Source of the DNA: Noviherbaspirillum cavernae
GTDB taxonomy: Bacteria > Pseudomonadota > Gammaproteobacteria > Burkholderiales > Burkholderiaceae_D
NCBI RefSeq assembly: GCF_003590875.1
Contig: NZ_QYUN01000002.1
Span: forward strand, 682,001 to 746,000
Direction: 5' to 3'
Length of the DNA: 64,000 nucleotides
Part shown: positions 45,986 to 56,398 of the stretch, piece by piece
Layout: each line of letters opens with the position of its first letter
How positions within the stretch are numbered: position 1 is the first letter of the stretch
Notes under the pieces: generated by a model
What the model saw: only the letters and a program-made list of their open reading frames with translations
Database searches by the model: none
What the model was told of the DNA's origin: nothing
Position numbers and translations under genes: made by a program

Positions 45986-47554
45986 ATGTATCATAGCACC
46001 GTGAAATCCGCATCCATTTCCCTCTATCCACTTGTCAAGTCTCGATCACTGCCTCGGTTGCTGATTACGGCGGCGGTCGCTGTGGCTTGCGCGGTGCCAC
46101 CCTCGCTGGTGCCGTCATTGAGTGCGGCGCAGAATCTGCCGAGCCTCGGTGACACCGAGCGCGAGGAGCTTTCGCCCGTGATGGAGCGCAAGCTGGGTGA
46201 GCAGATCATGCGGGACATCCGGCGTGATCGCGATTATCTCGATGATGCGCCATTGACGGAATACCTGAATAATTTCGGCGCGACCTTGCTGGCTGTGCGT
46301 CCCGAGGCGCGGGGTGAGGCTGGGTACGACTTCTTTTTCTTCGGGGTGCGCGACCCGATGCTGAATGCGTTCGCCCTGCCGGGCGGTTTCATCGGCGTGC
46401 ATTCGGCCTTGATCCTGGCAGCGCAGAGCGAGTCCGAACTGGCCTCGGTGATGGCGCATGAAATCGGTCACGTGGCGCAGCGGCATATTGCGCGCATGCT
46501 GGGCAATCAGCGGCAGGATACGCTGATCCCGCTGGCGGCGGTGGTGCTGGCGGCGCTGGCGGCGCGCTCCAGTCCGGATGCATCAGCGGCGCTGTTGCTG
46601 GGCGGGCAAGGTGTGGCGCTTCAGCGGCAGCTCAATTTCAGCCGCGATGCCGAGCGCGAGGCGGATCGCGTCGGCCTGCAGATATTGAACGAAGCGGGCT
46701 TTGATTCGGCGGGGATGATCACCTTTTTTGGCCGGGTGCAGAACGCCAGTCGCGCTTACAACGATACCGCACCGGCCTATTTGCGCTCGCATCCCTTGAC
46801 CACGGAGCGTATCGCGGATATTCAGGCGCGAACGCGCGGGCAGCGTTACAAGCAGCGTGCGGACAGTCTGGATTTTCATTTGATTCGGGCGCGGCTGCGC
46901 GTGCTGCAGGATTCTTCGCCGCATGGCTTGCGCGATGCGGCGATCGCCTTTGACAGTCAGCTGGCGCTGAAAAACAGGATGCAGACGAGCGCGGCGAAGT
47001 ACGGGCTGGCTTTCATCGCGTTGAGGCAGGGCGAGTATCCGAAAGCGCAGGCCTTGCTCCAGGAGGCCAATGCGGCAGCGCAAGGTCTGGCGTCGGCGCC
47101 GAAGAGTGCGGTACTGGCGAATCTTGCGATTGATCTCAGGCTGGCCGCGAATCAGCCGGCGGAGGCGTTGAAGGAAGCGGAGGCGGCGCGCACGCAGTTC
47201 CCGCTTTCGCGCGGCATTGCATGGCAATACGCGGATGCGTTGATCGCCGCCGGCCGCCATGACGATGCGGTGCGATATCTGCGTGACCAGGCGCAGCTGT
47301 ATCGGCAGGAACCGCAGTTGCAGGACCGATTGGCGAAAGCGTACGCTGCGCAAGGCAAGCAGGCCTTGCAGCATATGGCACTGGCGGAATCCTACGCATT
47401 GTCAGGAGGCATGCTGGCCGCGCTTGATCAACTGAGGATTGCGCGTGGTGCGCCGGATGCATCGTTTTACGATCAGGCGGTGATCGACGCACGCGAGCGC
47501 GAATTGCAGGCGCGCTGGCGGGAGGAGATGCAGGAAGGGCAGAAGGGGCGCTAG
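45986..47554 (+). CDS. BepA-like periplasmic M48 metalloprotease with TPRs
   Basis: 522-residue exported M48 peptidase. An N-terminal signal ([24 protein letters not shown]) precedes the zinc protease domain with [18 protein letters not shown] (HExxH) and the downstream Glu in [19 protein letters not shown]-terminal helical TPR domain follows. BepA-type proteases act in outer-membrane protein quality control, with LptD and BamA as known partners in E. coli. The start is uncertain: ATG at 45986 has AGG five bases upstream; GTG at 46001 is an alternative. It is divergent from moaC. Confidence 0.9.
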   Translation: MYHSTVKSASISLYPLVKSRSLPRLLITAAVAVACAVPPSLVPSLSAAQNLPSLGDTEREELSPVMERKLGEQIMRDIRRDRDYLDDAPLTEYLNNFGATLLAVRPEARGEAGYDFFFFGVRDPMLNAFALPGGFIGVHSALILAAQSESELASVMAHEIGHVAQRHIARMLGNQRQDTLIPLAAVVLAALAARSSPDASAALLLGGQGVALQRQLNFSRDAEREADRVGLQILNEAGFDSAGMITFFGRVQNASRAYNDTAPAYLRSHPLTTERIADIQARTRGQRYKQRADSLDFHLIRARLRVLQDSSPHGLRDAAIAFDSQLALKNRMQTSAAKYGLAFIALRQGEYPKAQALLQEANAAAQGLASAPKSAVLANLAIDLRLAANQPAEALKEAEAARTQFPLSRGIAWQYADALIAAGRHDDAVRYLRDQAQLYRQEPQLQDRLAKAYAAQGKQALQHMALAESYALSGGMLAALDQLRIARGAPDASFYDQAVIDARERELQARWREEMQEGQKGR

Positions 47555-47640
47555 GCTGCGCAGTGCCTGATACGGTCCTGGTTTTCATGCGAACGGCGCT
47601 CCGAGGTCGGAGCTGCGAGCGTCGGTGCCGCGTCACGCGT

Positions 47641-47691
47641 GAGATTCCTCACATTCGTTCGGAATGACAGAGGGAGCGCATCCCTCTGTCA
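47641..47691. repeat. dispersed-repeat-like sequence with bidirectional terminator
   Basis: The GAGATTCCTCACATTCG-TTCGGAATGACA stretch (47641-47669) resembles a widely dispersed intergenic motif (ATTCCTC...CGGAATGAC). It runs into TGACAGAGGGA-GCGCA-TCCCTCTGTCA (47665-47691), an 11-bp perfect stem between convergent genes, which probably terminates both transcripts. A palindrome TCACGCGTGA lies just upstream. Confidence 0.6.
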
Positions 47692-47733
47692 TAAAGCGAG
47701 CGCATATCCGCCGAAGTTCATTTGACGATTGTC

Positions 47734-48336
47734 CTAATCGCCGTCAGCGTGCGGTGTCTGCCTGAAGCCGAAATGTGCGGCGATGCTGCTGTGGGCGATG
47801 CGCTGCAGAGGCAATTTTCTGTCATTGTGATCGAGCGTCGGCGATGCGGCATCGTCCGGGCGGTCCAGCCATTCCAGCAGTCTTTCGTCATCGGCAGGTT
47901 TGCCGTCAATGCGCAAACGCGCAATGCATTGCGCCATGTCGCGGTCATCGACCAATGCGATTTTTTCACCGGCTTGCAGCAGCAATTGGCCTTCTTCGGT
48001 CATCCATGCGATTTCGATTTCCGCCAGCGGTTCGCCCGTGTGCAGCACGAAGCCGTGAACCGGATCGGTGTGCGCGATGTAGGGCGTCGCTTCGAGATTG
48101 ATGTAGACCCGCTGCGGGCCGTTCTGGAAATACCAGCGCCCCGCGTCGTCATGCGTGTAATTGCGATTGATGAATCCTTGCAGCGCCGCATTGTTGATCC
48201 GGTCGCCCGGCAGGTGCAAGGCCTGCGCCCGTTCATCCCGCATGCGCCAGCCGCCGCGCGCATCGAGCGCGAGCCAGCCGTAGCAGTGCGGCACGTTCGG
48301 CCACTTGGCCATTGCCTGCCTGACGATGTCATCCAT
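47734..48336 (-). CDS. conserved protein of unknown function (possibly DUF1285-like)
   Basis: 200-residue soluble protein without signal or TM segment. It starts MDDIVRQAMAKWPNVPHCYGW, with a central RVYINLEATPYIAHTD that recalls the RVxIxVExAPF pattern of DUF1285, but this is only a faint likeness. The start overlaps the stop of the YheT-like gene by 8 bp, so the two are translationally coupled. Function is unknown. The upstream open frame (to 48444) is a shadow of the yheT gene. Confidence 0.7.
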   Translation of the reverse strand: MDDIVRQAMAKWPNVPHCYGWLALDARGGWRMRDERAQALHLPGDRINNAALQGFINRNYTHDDAGRWYFQNGPQRVYINLEATPYIAHTDPVHGFVLHTGEPLAEIEIAWMTEEGQLLLQAGEKIALVDDRDMAQCIARLRIDGKPADDERLLEWLDRPDDAASPTLDHNDRKLPLQRIAHSSIAAHFGFRQTPHADGD

Positions 48337-49303
48337 GCCTGATTGCCTCGGGTTGTGCGCCATCGAGAAACTGCTGGATGCGCAGCGGCAGCCAATTGAT
48401 CCGGCCCGGCATCGAGCCGACGGCGAAGCCGACGTGGCCGCCATGTTCAGGATACTCCAGCGTGACGAAGCGCGATGCTTCGCGCGGTAAGTGCTGCGCC
48501 GGCAGGAACGGGTCGTTCCGCGCGTTCAATACCAGCGTCGGCACCATGATGTCGGGCAGCACATGCTTTGCGCTGGCCCGATTCCAGTAATCATCCGTGT
48601 CGCGATAGCCATGCAGCGGGGCGGTCACGATGTTGTCGAATTCATAGAGGTTGCGTGCGCACAGCATCGTGTCGCGATCGAACAGCCTGGGGAACTGCGT
48701 GAGTTTTTGCAGGCATTTCGGCTTGAGGGTTTGCAAAAACACGCGTGTATAGATCCGGTTGAGGCCGCGCGACAATGCGGCACCGCCGGCTGCCAGGTCG
48801 AGCGGTGCGGAGATGGCGCATGCGGCATCGACGATCCGGGCTTCGTGCTGCGATTCGCCCAGCCAGCGCAGCAAGGCGTTGCCGCCCAGCGAGACGCCGG
48901 CTGCGTAAAACCTTGCCGGTGAACGCGCTTTGTGTTCCGCGGCAAGCCGGCGAATGATCCAGTTCAATTCCGCTGCATCGCCCGAATGATAGAAGCGCGG
49001 CGCATGATTGAGCTCGCCGGAGCAGCCGCGAAAATGCGGCACCGCGCCCGACCAGCCGAGCGATGCGATGTGTGCCATCAAGGCACGCGCATAGTGGCTG
49101 TCGGAGGAGCCTTCCAGTCCGTGAAAGAGCACGATGAACGGCTGATCCGGTTTGCCGTCGACGAAATCGATATCGATGAAGTCGCCATCCGGCGTGTTCC
49201 AGCGTTCGCGCCGATAGGCAACATGCGGTTTGGTGATGCAGGTTGCCGGAAAAATCGTTTGCAAGTGGCCGCCGGGCAGCCAGCGTGGGGCAGCGTACTT
49301 CAT
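48329..49303 (-). CDS. YheT family alpha/beta hydrolase
   Basis: 324-residue predicted esterase/hydrolase. Features are WLPGGHLQTIFP (family hallmark), LFHGLEGSSDSHYARALM, the nucleophile elbow AGVSLGGNALLRWLG, Asp in LNARNDPFLP, and His in EYPEHGGHVGF. Soluble and probably cytoplasmic. The substrate is not known for YheT-type proteins. It lies downstream of the NTF2-like gene on the same strand and overlaps the following unknown gene. Confidence 0.9.
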   Translation of the reverse strand: MKYAAPRWLPGGHLQTIFPATCITKPHVAYRRERWNTPDGDFIDIDFVDGKPDQPFIVLFHGLEGSSDSHYARALMAHIASLGWSGAVPHFRGCSGELNHAPRFYHSGDAAELNWIIRRLAAEHKARSPARFYAAGVSLGGNALLRWLGESQHEARIVDAACAISAPLDLAAGGAALSRGLNRIYTRVFLQTLKPKCLQKLTQFPRLFDRDTMLCARNLYEFDNIVTAPLHGYRDTDDYWNRASAKHVLPDIMVPTLVLNARNDPFLPAQHLPREASRFVTLEYPEHGGHVGFAVGSMPGRINWLPLRIQQFLDGAQPEAIRHG

Positions 49304-49363
49304 CGGTTCAATACAGGTTGCAGGATGCGATTCTCGGTGATGCAGGGAGAAAAGGGTTCAGAG

Positions 49364-49795
49364 TCAATGCAGCAATGTTGCCATGGGTGTATCGCGGGGA
49401 GCTTCGCCCGATACGATCGAGGCATGGTGCGTCACGATGCGCCATCCCAACGGGGTTTTCATGTAGACGTTGGTTGCCAGGATGTGGATGTCCCGCTGGC
49501 TGGAGGCGGCGCGATCGACTTCCTCGATGATGCAGTGCACGGCAGTCATCATGTTGTGCGTCGCATGCAACTGCACCGGGCGGATATGGATGCCGCCCTG
49601 TTCGAAAATCTGTTCCCATGCCGCGCGTATCGACGCATGCCCGACCAGTCGTGGTGCGCCGGGATGAATGCAGACAATCACTTCCTCATCCGCCCAAAGA
49701 CTCATCAGGGCATCGATATCCGCACGACTGATTGCATCGTAGAACGCTGCCTCGGTGTCTTCTGCTGTCTCAAGCGGCTTGGCGGGGATTGGCAT
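49364..49795 (-). CDS. SnoaL/NTF2-like protein
   Basis: 143-residue small protein of the cone-shaped NTF2/SnoaL-like fold. Recognisable pattern: AAFYDAISRADIDALMSLWADEEVIVCIHPG, followed by strands with GWRIVTHHAS near the C-terminus. Some members are enzymes, others ligand-binding or stress proteins; no specific activity can be assigned. It lies 60 bp upstream of the YheT gene on the same strand. Confidence 0.85.
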   Translation of the reverse strand: MPIPAKPLETAEDTEAAFYDAISRADIDALMSLWADEEVIVCIHPGAPRLVGHASIRAAWEQIFEQGGIHIRPVQLHATHNMMTAVHCIIEEVDRAASSQRDIHILATNVYMKTPLGWRIVTHHASIVSGEAPRDTPMATLLH

Positions 49796-49914
49796 GGTAT
49801 GCGAACTTTCTTTCCATTCGGCATATTCACAAACGGAGCTGGTTGGATGGGTTCAGCCGCACAGTATAGGTCAATGCCTTTGACGCATGCGCTTGTGCTG
49901 CCGAGGGGGAGGGA

Positions 49915-49958
49915 GAGGAATCCCGATCATGTCCGGCTGCATTGATGCAGGATTCCTC
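49915..49958. repeat. inverted repeat upstream of the NTF2-like gene
   Basis: GAGGAATCC (49915-49923) pairs with GGATTCCTC (49950-49958) with a 26-base spacer, in the non-coding region between the NTF2-like gene and the zinc-finger gene. Its role is not clear; it may be the end of the ilvE/zinc-finger transcript. The rest of the 232-bp gap shows no gene. Confidence 0.4.
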
Positions 49959-50027
49959 ATGGTGCCAGGAAGGCAGGCTTGAACGCCGAAAGTCCGGTGA
50001 ACAATCCGACAGCTTTTCTGATTACGG

Positions 50028-50240
50028 TCAGTGCCCCTTCACCGCAGCACCGGGCTTCAACTGATAGACCGTTCCGCAGTACGGGCATTTCCCCTGGCCG
50101 TGATCATCAAGGTCGAGATACACGCGGGGATGCGACGACCAGATCGGCATCGATGGATTCGGGCAATACGCCGGCAGGTCCTTGCCGTCCAGCTCAACTG
50201 CGTTATCTACTGCGCTTGCTTGTTGTGTTGTGTTGTTCAT
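50028..50240 (-). CDS. zinc-finger domain protein (CHCC type)
   Basis: 70-residue protein with Cys26, His37, Cys52 and Cys55 in the order CPNP...SSHPRVYLDL...GKCPYCGTVY. This matches the zf-CHCC family, which includes a mitochondrial complex I subunit (NDUFS6) and small bacterial proteins. It binds zinc in the cytoplasm; bacterial function is not known. It is 18 bp downstream of ilvE on the same strand, an arrangement common in Betaproteobacteria. Confidence 0.9.
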   Translation of the reverse strand: MNNTTQQASAVDNAVELDGKDLPAYCPNPSMPIWSSHPRVYLDLDDHGQGKCPYCGTVYQLKPGAAVKGH

Positions 50241-50258
50241 GTAGGGTTCCGGATCGGG

Positions 50259-51179
50259 TTAAACCAGTGTCAGCCAGTGCTGATATTGCGGGGCCTTGCC
50301 AGCGACCACATCGAAAAAGAGCGATTGCAGTTTCTCGGTGATCGGGCCGCGCTTGCCTTCGCCGATCTGGCGGTTGTCCAGTTCACGGATCGGCGTGATT
50401 TCGGCTGCGGTGCCGGTGAAGAAGGCTTCGTCGCAGCAATACATTTCATCGCGCGTGATGCGCTTTTCGATGACGTCGATGCCGAGGTCGCGCGCCATGG
50501 TCAGCACCGCATCGCGCGTGATGCCGTCGAGGCAGGACGCGAGGTCGGGCGTGTAGATCTTGCCGTTCTTGACGATGAAGACGTTCTCGCCGGAACCTTC
50601 CGATACATAGCCTTCGGTGTCGAGCAGCAGCGCTTCGTCGTAGCCGTCGGCCAGCGCTTCCTGGTTGGCGAGGATGGAGTTGATGTAATAGCCGGAAGCC
50701 TTGGCCCGCACCAGCGAGACGTTGACGTGATGGCGCGTGAAGGAGGAGGTCTTGACGCGGATGCCGCGTGACAGGCCTTCTTCGCCGAGATACGCGCCCC
50801 ATGGCCACGCCGCGATCGCCACGTGGATGGTGTTGCCCTTGGCGGAGATGCCGAGCTTTTCCGAGCCGATCCAGACCAGCGGGCGCAGGTAGCAGGACTC
50901 CAGCTTGTTGACGCGCACGACTTCGCGCTGCGCTTCCATCACGGTCTCCATGTCGAACGGAATTTTCAGCTGGAAGATCTTGGCCGAATTGAACAGGCGT
51001 TGCGTATGTTCCTTCAGGCGGAAAATCGCCGTGCCCTGCGGCGTCTTGTAGGCGCGCACGCCTTCGAATACACCCATGCCGTAGTGCAGCGAATGTGTCA
51101 GCACATGGATCGTGGCATCGCGCCAGTCGATCAGTTCGCCGTCTTTCCAAATTTTCCCGTCGCGGTCGGCCATGGACAT
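50259..51179 (-). CDS. ilvE: branched-chain amino acid aminotransferase
   Basis: 306-residue class IV PLP enzyme making Val, Leu and Ile from their 2-oxo acids. Motifs are IHVLTHSLHYGMGVFEGVRAY, SLVRAKASGYYINSILA (PLP Lys in AKASGYY), EGYVSEGSGENVFIV and GTAAEITPIRELDN. The start at 51179 (MSMADRDGK) has GGGAG upstream. The divergent gene is azlC, a branched-chain amino acid exporter, so the two functions are linked. Confidence 0.96.
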   Translation of the reverse strand: MSMADRDGKIWKDGELIDWRDATIHVLTHSLHYGMGVFEGVRAYKTPQGTAIFRLKEHTQRLFNSAKIFQLKIPFDMETVMEAQREVVRVNKLESCYLRPLVWIGSEKLGISAKGNTIHVAIAAWPWGAYLGEEGLSRGIRVKTSSFTRHHVNVSLVRAKASGYYINSILANQEALADGYDEALLLDTEGYVSEGSGENVFIVKNGKIYTPDLASCLDGITRDAVLTMARDLGIDVIEKRITRDEMYCCDEAFFTGTAAEITPIRELDNRQIGEGKRGPITEKLQSLFFDVVAGKAPQYQHWLTLV

Positions 51180-51421
51180 ATCGAAGTCTCCCAAAACATT
51201 GCAAAGCATCGATTTTAGCGGATTCAGGCAGCCTCGAAAATTCGCCGGTAGAATATGTCGCACGGAAATTGCCGTTGTCCGCACAGCAGGATCAACTGAC
51301 GAAATCTTCCGCATCCATTCCGCATCCAACCACGCTCGGACTCCCTTGCCACACCATCGCATCCACGGTGAATCGAAGTCGGCATCTGCAATGCATCCCG
51401 GGACGCTCATATTCTTGATAA

Positions 51422-52171
51422 ATGAATAATACGCAAGCGACAACATCCGGTGCCGGTCTGCGGGACGTCGAGAAACAGGCATATCGCGAAGCTTTCAAAC
51501 TGGCCTGGCCGACCATGCCGGGCGTCGCTGCCTGGGGCATGGTCACAGGCATGGCGATGGTGAAATCCGGCATGACCATCTGGCAGGCGCTGGGCATGAC
51601 CTTCACCGTTTTCGCCGGCTCGGCGCAACTGGCATCGATCCCCCTGATCGCGGCCAATGTGCCGATCTGGGTCGTGTTCGTCACCGCGATGGTGGTGAAT
51701 CTGCGCTTCGTGATTTTTTCCGCCGCACTTGCGCCGCATTTCGCACATCTGCCGTGGTACAGACGCGTCTGGTACGGCTATTTCAACGCCGACATCATGA
51801 TGGGGTTGTTCCCGCGTCGCTTCCCGGCCTCCACCATCCACCAGACCGAGGGCAAGATCGGCTTCTTCGGTGGCATCGGATATTCGAACTGGATCGCATG
51901 GCAGATCGGGGCGGTGGCCGGCATTCTGCTCGCCAGCCAGATTCCGCAATCCTGGGGCATCGGTTTTGCCGGCACGCTTGCACTGCTGGGTGTGATGATC
52001 CCGCTCATCATCAATTCCGCAGCCCTGGTCGGCGTTGTGGTTGCCAGTATTGTGGCCATCGCGGCGATCGGCCTTCCCTATCGGCTGGGACTGCTGCTGG
52101 CGGTCATCCTTGGAATGGCGGCAGCCATGATGGTCGAAACAGCAATGGAAAAGAAGAAGGACAAGACATGA
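51422..52171 (+). CDS. azlC: AzlC family branched-chain amino acid transporter subunit
   Basis: 249-residue membrane protein of the AzlC family, with about six membrane segments, FTVFAGSAQLASIPLIAA, TAMVVNLRFVIFSAALAP and the C-terminal LGLLLAVILGMAAAMMVETA. AzlCD pairs export branched-chain amino acids or analogues such as azaleucine. Its stop overlaps the azlD start (ATGA). It is divergent from ilvE, 242 bp away; that gap contains a TAGAAT (51248 region) that may be a -10 box. Confidence 0.9.
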   Translation: MNNTQATTSGAGLRDVEKQAYREAFKLAWPTMPGVAAWGMVTGMAMVKSGMTIWQALGMTFTVFAGSAQLASIPLIAANVPIWVVFVTAMVVNLRFVIFSAALAPHFAHLPWYRRVWYGYFNADIMMGLFPRRFPASTIHQTEGKIGFFGGIGYSNWIAWQIGAVAGILLASQIPQSWGIGFAGTLALLGVMIPLIINSAALVGVVVASIVAIAAIGLPYRLGLLLAVILGMAAAMMVETAMEKKKDKT

Positions 52172-52491
52172 ATGCGGTCGATACCTGGATCACCATCGGC
52201 TGGTTGACCGTTGCCACATTCCTCACGCGCAGCTCGTTTTTCCTGTTGGGTAATGCTGCCAAGCTGCCGCCCAGAATCCAGCATGCGCTGCGCTATGCGC
52301 CAGCGGCGGCGATGGCGGCAATTGTGGTGCCGGATCTGTTGATGAACGGCGAAGTGCTTGATCTGACATGGGCAAACCCGAAGCTGCTGGCGGCGATCGG
52401 CGCGACCGTGTTCTTTTTGACTACGCGCCGCTTGCTGGAAACGATCGTGGTCGGAATGGCGCTTTTTACCGCGATTCGCCTCATGCTCTGA
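52168..52491 (+). CDS. azlD: AzlD family branched-chain amino acid transporter subunit
   Basis: 107-residue membrane protein with about three to four predicted helices (WITIGWLTVATFLTRSSFFL, YAPAAAMAAIVVPDLLM, LLETIVVGMALFTAIRLM), typical of the AzlD small subunit. The ATG overlaps the azlC stop in an ATGA arrangement, so translation is coupled. It is needed with AzlC for transport. Confidence 0.9.
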   Translation: MNAVDTWITIGWLTVATFLTRSSFFLLGNAAKLPPRIQHALRYAPAAAMAAIVVPDLLMNGEVLDLTWANPKLLAAIGATVFFLTTRRLLETIVVGMALFTAIRLML

Positions 52492-52534
52492 TCCCCGGCG
52501 TGCCTCAAAACGGTTTTTCCGGCTGCGGCGGTGC

Positions 52535-52548
52535 GTTAAAATAGCGGT
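52535..52548 (+). promoter_or_regulatory. pgk upstream motif, possible -10 region
   Basis: GTTAAAATAGCGGT, identical to the 14 bases upstream of purM (26801-26814), includes TAAAAT 38 bases before the pgk ATG. It could be a shared -10 region or a regulator site; no clear -35 is visible. Confidence 0.45.
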
Positions 52549-52579
52549 CTTTCCTCTCTTTTAATACTTGTCCGCCAGC

Positions 52580-53770
52580 ATGCAATTCAATCGACTGAGT
52601 GACCTGATCGCCCGCAATCAACTTCAAGGCAAACGCGTTTTCATCCGAGCCGATCTCAACGTCCCGCAGGACGCCGCCGGCAATATCACTGAAGACACCC
52701 GTATCCGCGCATCCGTGCCCGCCATCCAGCAGGCATTGAAGGCTGGCGCCGCCGTCATGGTCACCTCGCACCTGGGACGCCCGACCGAAGGCGAATTCAA
52801 GCCGGAAGATTCGCTCGCGCCCATCGCCAAGCGCCTGTCCGAGCTGCTTGGTCAGCCGGTGGAATTGAAGCAGAACTGGGTCGACGGCGTCGACGTCGCA
52901 CCGGGCCAGGTCGTGTTGCTGGAAAACTGCCGCGTCAACAAGGGTGAAAAAAAGAACAGCGACGAACTCGCGCAGAAGATGGCCAGACTGTGCGACGTGT
53001 ACGTCAACGACGCATTCGGCACCGCGCATCGTGCGGAAGCGACCACGCATGGCATCGCGAAGTTTGCGCCGGTAGCAGCGGCCGGCCCCTTGCTGGCTGC
53101 GGAACTCGATGCGCTCGGCAAGGCGCTCGGTCAGCCGGCGCGTCCGCTGGTGGCGATTGTCGCCGGTTCCAAGGTGTCGACCAAACTGACCATCCTGAAA
53201 TCGCTCGCCGACAAGGTCGATAACCTGATCGTTGGCGGCGGTATTGCCAACACCTTCATGCTCGCGGCCGGATTGAAAATCGGCAAATCGCTGGCCGAAG
53301 CCGACTTGGTGAACGACGCCAAGGCGATCATCGACATGTTGGCGAAACGCGGCGCATCGGTGCCGATCCCGGTCGATGTGGTGTGCGCCAAGGAGTTTTC
53401 GCCGACCGCCACCGCGACCGTCAAGGACGTGGAGGATGTGGCCGACGACGACATGATTCTGGATATCGGTCCGAAAACCGCCGCGCAACTCGCGCAACAG
53501 ATCGGCCAGGCCGGCACCATCGTCTGGAACGGCCCGGTCGGCGTGTTCGAGTTCGACCAGTTCGGCGAAGGCACCAAAACGCTGGCGATGGCGATCGCAA
53601 GCTCCAAGGGATTCTCGATTGCCGGCGGCGGCGATACGCTGGCGGCAATCGCCAAATACAACATCGCGGACAAGATCGGTTATATCTCGACCGGCGGTGG
53701 TGCTTTCCTGGAATTCCTCGAAGGCAAGACTCTGCCGGCGGTGGAGATTCTGCAGCAGCGCGCCGCTTGA
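52580..53770 (+). CDS. pgk: phosphoglycerate kinase
   Basis: 396-residue glycolytic enzyme that transfers phosphate between 1,3-bisphosphoglycerate and ADP. Motifs are [57 protein letters not shown] and [19 protein letters not shown] at 52580 is chosen over an in-frame TTG at 52568. First gene of the pgk-pyk-fba glycolytic cluster; canonical gapdh is not in this window. Confidence 0.97.
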   Translation: MQFNRLSDLIARNQLQGKRVFIRADLNVPQDAAGNITEDTRIRASVPAIQQALKAGAAVMVTSHLGRPTEGEFKPEDSLAPIAKRLSELLGQPVELKQNWVDGVDVAPGQVVLLENCRVNKGEKKNSDELAQKMARLCDVYVNDAFGTAHRAEATTHGIAKFAPVAAAGPLLAAELDALGKALGQPARPLVAIVAGSKVSTKLTILKSLADKVDNLIVGGGIANTFMLAAGLKIGKSLAEADLVNDAKAIIDMLAKRGASVPIPVDVVCAKEFSPTATATVKDVEDVADDDMILDIGPKTAAQLAQQIGQAGTIVWNGPVGVFEFDQFGEGTKTLAMAIASSKGFSIAGGGDTLAAIAKYNIADKIGYISTGGGAFLEFLEGKTLPAVEILQQRAA

Positions 53771-53840
53771 ACGATCCGGTCGCAAGCTCACGTTCGAATA
53801 TTGCGGACTGGTCTTCTCCAGTCCGCACGAAGGGTTTTTC

Positions 53841-55277
53841 ATGATGCATAGAGCTACCAAAATCGTTGCCACCATCGGTCCCGCGTCAAGCGATCCGGAG
53901 ATGCTTGTCCGCATGATCGCGGCCGGCGTCGATGTGGTGCGATTGAATTTTTCGCATGGCAAGGCCCAGGATCACATCGATCGTGCCAATCTCGTGCGTC
54001 AGGCCGCTGCCGCCTGCGGCCGCGAAGTCGCGATCATGGCGGACCTGCAGGGTCCGAAAATCCGCATCGGCAAGTTCGAGAACGGCAAGATCAACCTCGA
54101 GCGCGACAGCAAGTTCATCCTCGATGCCAACTGCGAACTGGGCAACAACGCGCAAGTCGGCCTCGACTACAAGGACCTGCCGCGCGACATCAGGGCCGGC
54201 GATGTCCTGCTGCTCAATGACGGCTTGATCGTGCTGGTGGTGGACCATGTCAGCGGCAGCGCGATTCACACAACCGTCAGAATCGGCGGCGAGCTGTCCA
54301 ACAACAAGGGCATCAATCGCCTGGGCGGCGGCTTGTCGGCGCCCGCATTGACCGCCAAGGACATGGAAGACATCAAGACGGCGATGAGTTTTCAGGCCGA
54401 CTATATCGCCGTGTCGTTCCCGAAAAGCGCGACCGACATGATGATGGCGCGGCAACTGGCGAATATCGCGGGCGAAGCGCACAAGCACAAGCCGCAGATG
54501 ATCGCCAAGATCGAGCGCGCGGAAGCGATTCCATTGCTGCAGGAAATCCTGGACGCCTCCGATGGCATCATGGTCGCACGCGGCGACTTGGCAGTCGAAG
54601 TCGGCAATGCGGCGGTGCCTGCCTTGCAAAAGCGCATGATCAAGATGGCGCGCGCTTCCAACAAGCTGACGATCACTGCGACCCAGATGATGGAGTCGAT
54701 GATCGTCAATGCCGTGCCGACGCGTGCCGAAGTATCGGATGTCGCCAATGCGGTGCTGGATGGCACCGATGCGGTGATGACCTCGGCCGAAACGGCGTCC
54801 GGCAAGTACCCGGTTGAGACGGTGGAAGCCATGGCCGCCATCTGCCTCGAGGCGGAAAAATCCGATGTGGTCAAGCTTGATGCGGATTTCCTGCAGGCTA
54901 CGTTTACCCGCATCGATCAGTCGATTGCGTATGGGGCGTTGTTCACTGCCTACCATTTGCGCGTCAAGGCGATTGTCGCGCTGACCGAATCGGGTTCGAC
55001 CGCGCTCTGGATGAGCCGCCACAACATCGACATGCCGATTTACGCGCTGACGCCGATTCTGGGGACGCAACGCAAGGCGGCCTTGTTCCGCAATGTCCGG
55101 ACCTTCGAGCTGGCGCATTCGATCGACCGCGAAGCGGTGCTGAAGGCCGCGCAGGATTTGCTTCTCGCCAAGGGCGTCGTGCAAAAAGGTGACATGATAG
55201 TCGTCACATGGGGCGAACCCATGGGCCAGGTTGGCGGCACGAATGCCCTGAAGATCATGAAGATCGGCGAATACTAA
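53841..55277 (+). CDS. pyk: pyruvate kinase
   Basis: 478-residue glycolytic enzyme making pyruvate and ATP from PEP. Present are [66 protein letters not shown] and [20 protein letters not shown]. Length is as expected. AAGGG precedes the ATG at 53841 (a second ATG is adjacent). It is 70 bp after pgk. Confidence 0.97.
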   Translation: MMHRATKIVATIGPASSDPEMLVRMIAAGVDVVRLNFSHGKAQDHIDRANLVRQAAAACGREVAIMADLQGPKIRIGKFENGKINLERDSKFILDANCELGNNAQVGLDYKDLPRDIRAGDVLLLNDGLIVLVVDHVSGSAIHTTVRIGGELSNNKGINRLGGGLSAPALTAKDMEDIKTAMSFQADYIAVSFPKSATDMMMARQLANIAGEAHKHKPQMIAKIERAEAIPLLQEILDASDGIMVARGDLAVEVGNAAVPALQKRMIKMARASNKLTITATQMMESMIVNAVPTRAEVSDVANAVLDGTDAVMTSAETASGKYPVETVEAMAAICLEAEKSDVVKLDADFLQATFTRIDQSIAYGALFTAYHLRVKAIVALTESGSTALWMSRHNIDMPIYALTPILGTQRKAALFRNVRTFELAHSIDREAVLKAAQDLLLAKGVVQKGDMIVVTWGEPMGQVGGTNALKIMKIGEY

Positions 55278-55300
55278 TTTTATTGTTTTGGAGAATTTAT

Positions 55301-56365
55301 ATGCCTCTCGTTTCCATGCGTCAATTGCTGGACCACGCTGCTGAAAACGGCTACGGTCTGCCGGCGTTCAACGTCAACAACCTGGAACAGGTGACCGCGA
55401 TCATGCAAGCCGCCGATGAAGTCGGCGCGCCCGTGATCATGCAAGCCTCGGCTGGCGCCCGCAAATACGCCGGCGAAGCCTTCCTGCGCCACCTGATCGA
55501 AGCGGCGGTCGAAGCCTATCCGCACATTCCGGTCGTCATGCACCAGGACCACGGCCAGTCGCCGGCGGTCTGCATGGCGGCGATCAAGTCCGGCTTCACC
55601 TCGGTGATGATGGATGGCTCGCTGATGGAAGACGGCAAATCGGTCGCCAGCTATGAATACAACGTCGACGTGTCGCGCGAGGTGGTGAAGTTTTCGCACT
55701 CGATCGGCGTCACGGTCGAGGCCGAACTCGGCGTGCTGGGTTCGCTCGAAACAATGATGGGAGACAAGGAAGACGGCCACGGCGCGGATGGCAAGATGAC
55801 CCGCGAGCAATTGCTGACCGACGTCAACCAGGCTGCCGATTTCGTCAAGCTGACCCAGTGCGACGCGCTGGCCATCGCGATCGGCACCTCGCACGGCGCC
55901 TACAAGTTCTCGCGCAAACCGACCGGCGACATTCTCGCCATCCAGCGCATCAAGGAAATCCACGCACGCATTCCGAACACACATCTGGTGATGCACGGTT
56001 CGTCGTCGGTACCGCAGGAATTGCTGGCCGAGATTCGCGAATTCGGCGGTGACATGAAGGAAACCTATGGCGTGCCGGTCGAGGAAATCCAGGAAGGCAT
56101 CAAGCACGGTGTACGCAAGATCAACATCGATACCGATATTCGTTTGGCAATGACCGGCGCAATCCGTCGCTTCTTCGTCGAAAACCCGACGAAGTTCGAC
56201 CCGCGCGAATACCTGAAGCCGGCACGCGAAGCTGCCAAGGGCGTGGTCAAATCGCGCTTCCTGGCATTCGGCTGCGAAGGTCAGGCAGGCAAGATCAAGC
56301 TGATTTCGCTGGAAAAGATGGCCGAAAAGTACAAAAAGGGCGAACTGGCTCAGATCGTGCAGTAA
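55301..56365 (+). CDS. fba: fructose-bisphosphate aldolase, class II (Calvin-cycle type)
   Basis: 354-residue Zn-dependent aldolase. Visible are [31 protein letters not shown] (HxDH metal ligands), [18 protein letters not shown] and [13 protein letters not shown]. This sequence type is the class IIA/CbbA form of Beta- and Alphaproteobacteria. The ATG at 55301 follows GGAGAA. It is 23 bp after pyk, so it is co-transcribed with it. Confidence 0.96.
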   Translation: MPLVSMRQLLDHAAENGYGLPAFNVNNLEQVTAIMQAADEVGAPVIMQASAGARKYAGEAFLRHLIEAAVEAYPHIPVVMHQDHGQSPAVCMAAIKSGFTSVMMDGSLMEDGKSVASYEYNVDVSREVVKFSHSIGVTVEAELGVLGSLETMMGDKEDGHGADGKMTREQLLTDVNQAADFVKLTQCDALAIAIGTSHGAYKFSRKPTGDILAIQRIKEIHARIPNTHLVMHGSSSVPQELLAEIREFGGDMKETYGVPVEEIQEGIKHGVRKINIDTDIRLAMTGAIRRFFVENPTKFDPREYLKPAREAAKGVVKSRFLAFGCEGQAGKIKLISLEKMAEKYKKGELAQIVQ

Positions 56366-56398
56366 AATTATGCAGTAGGGCTTCAGGCCAACCAACCG

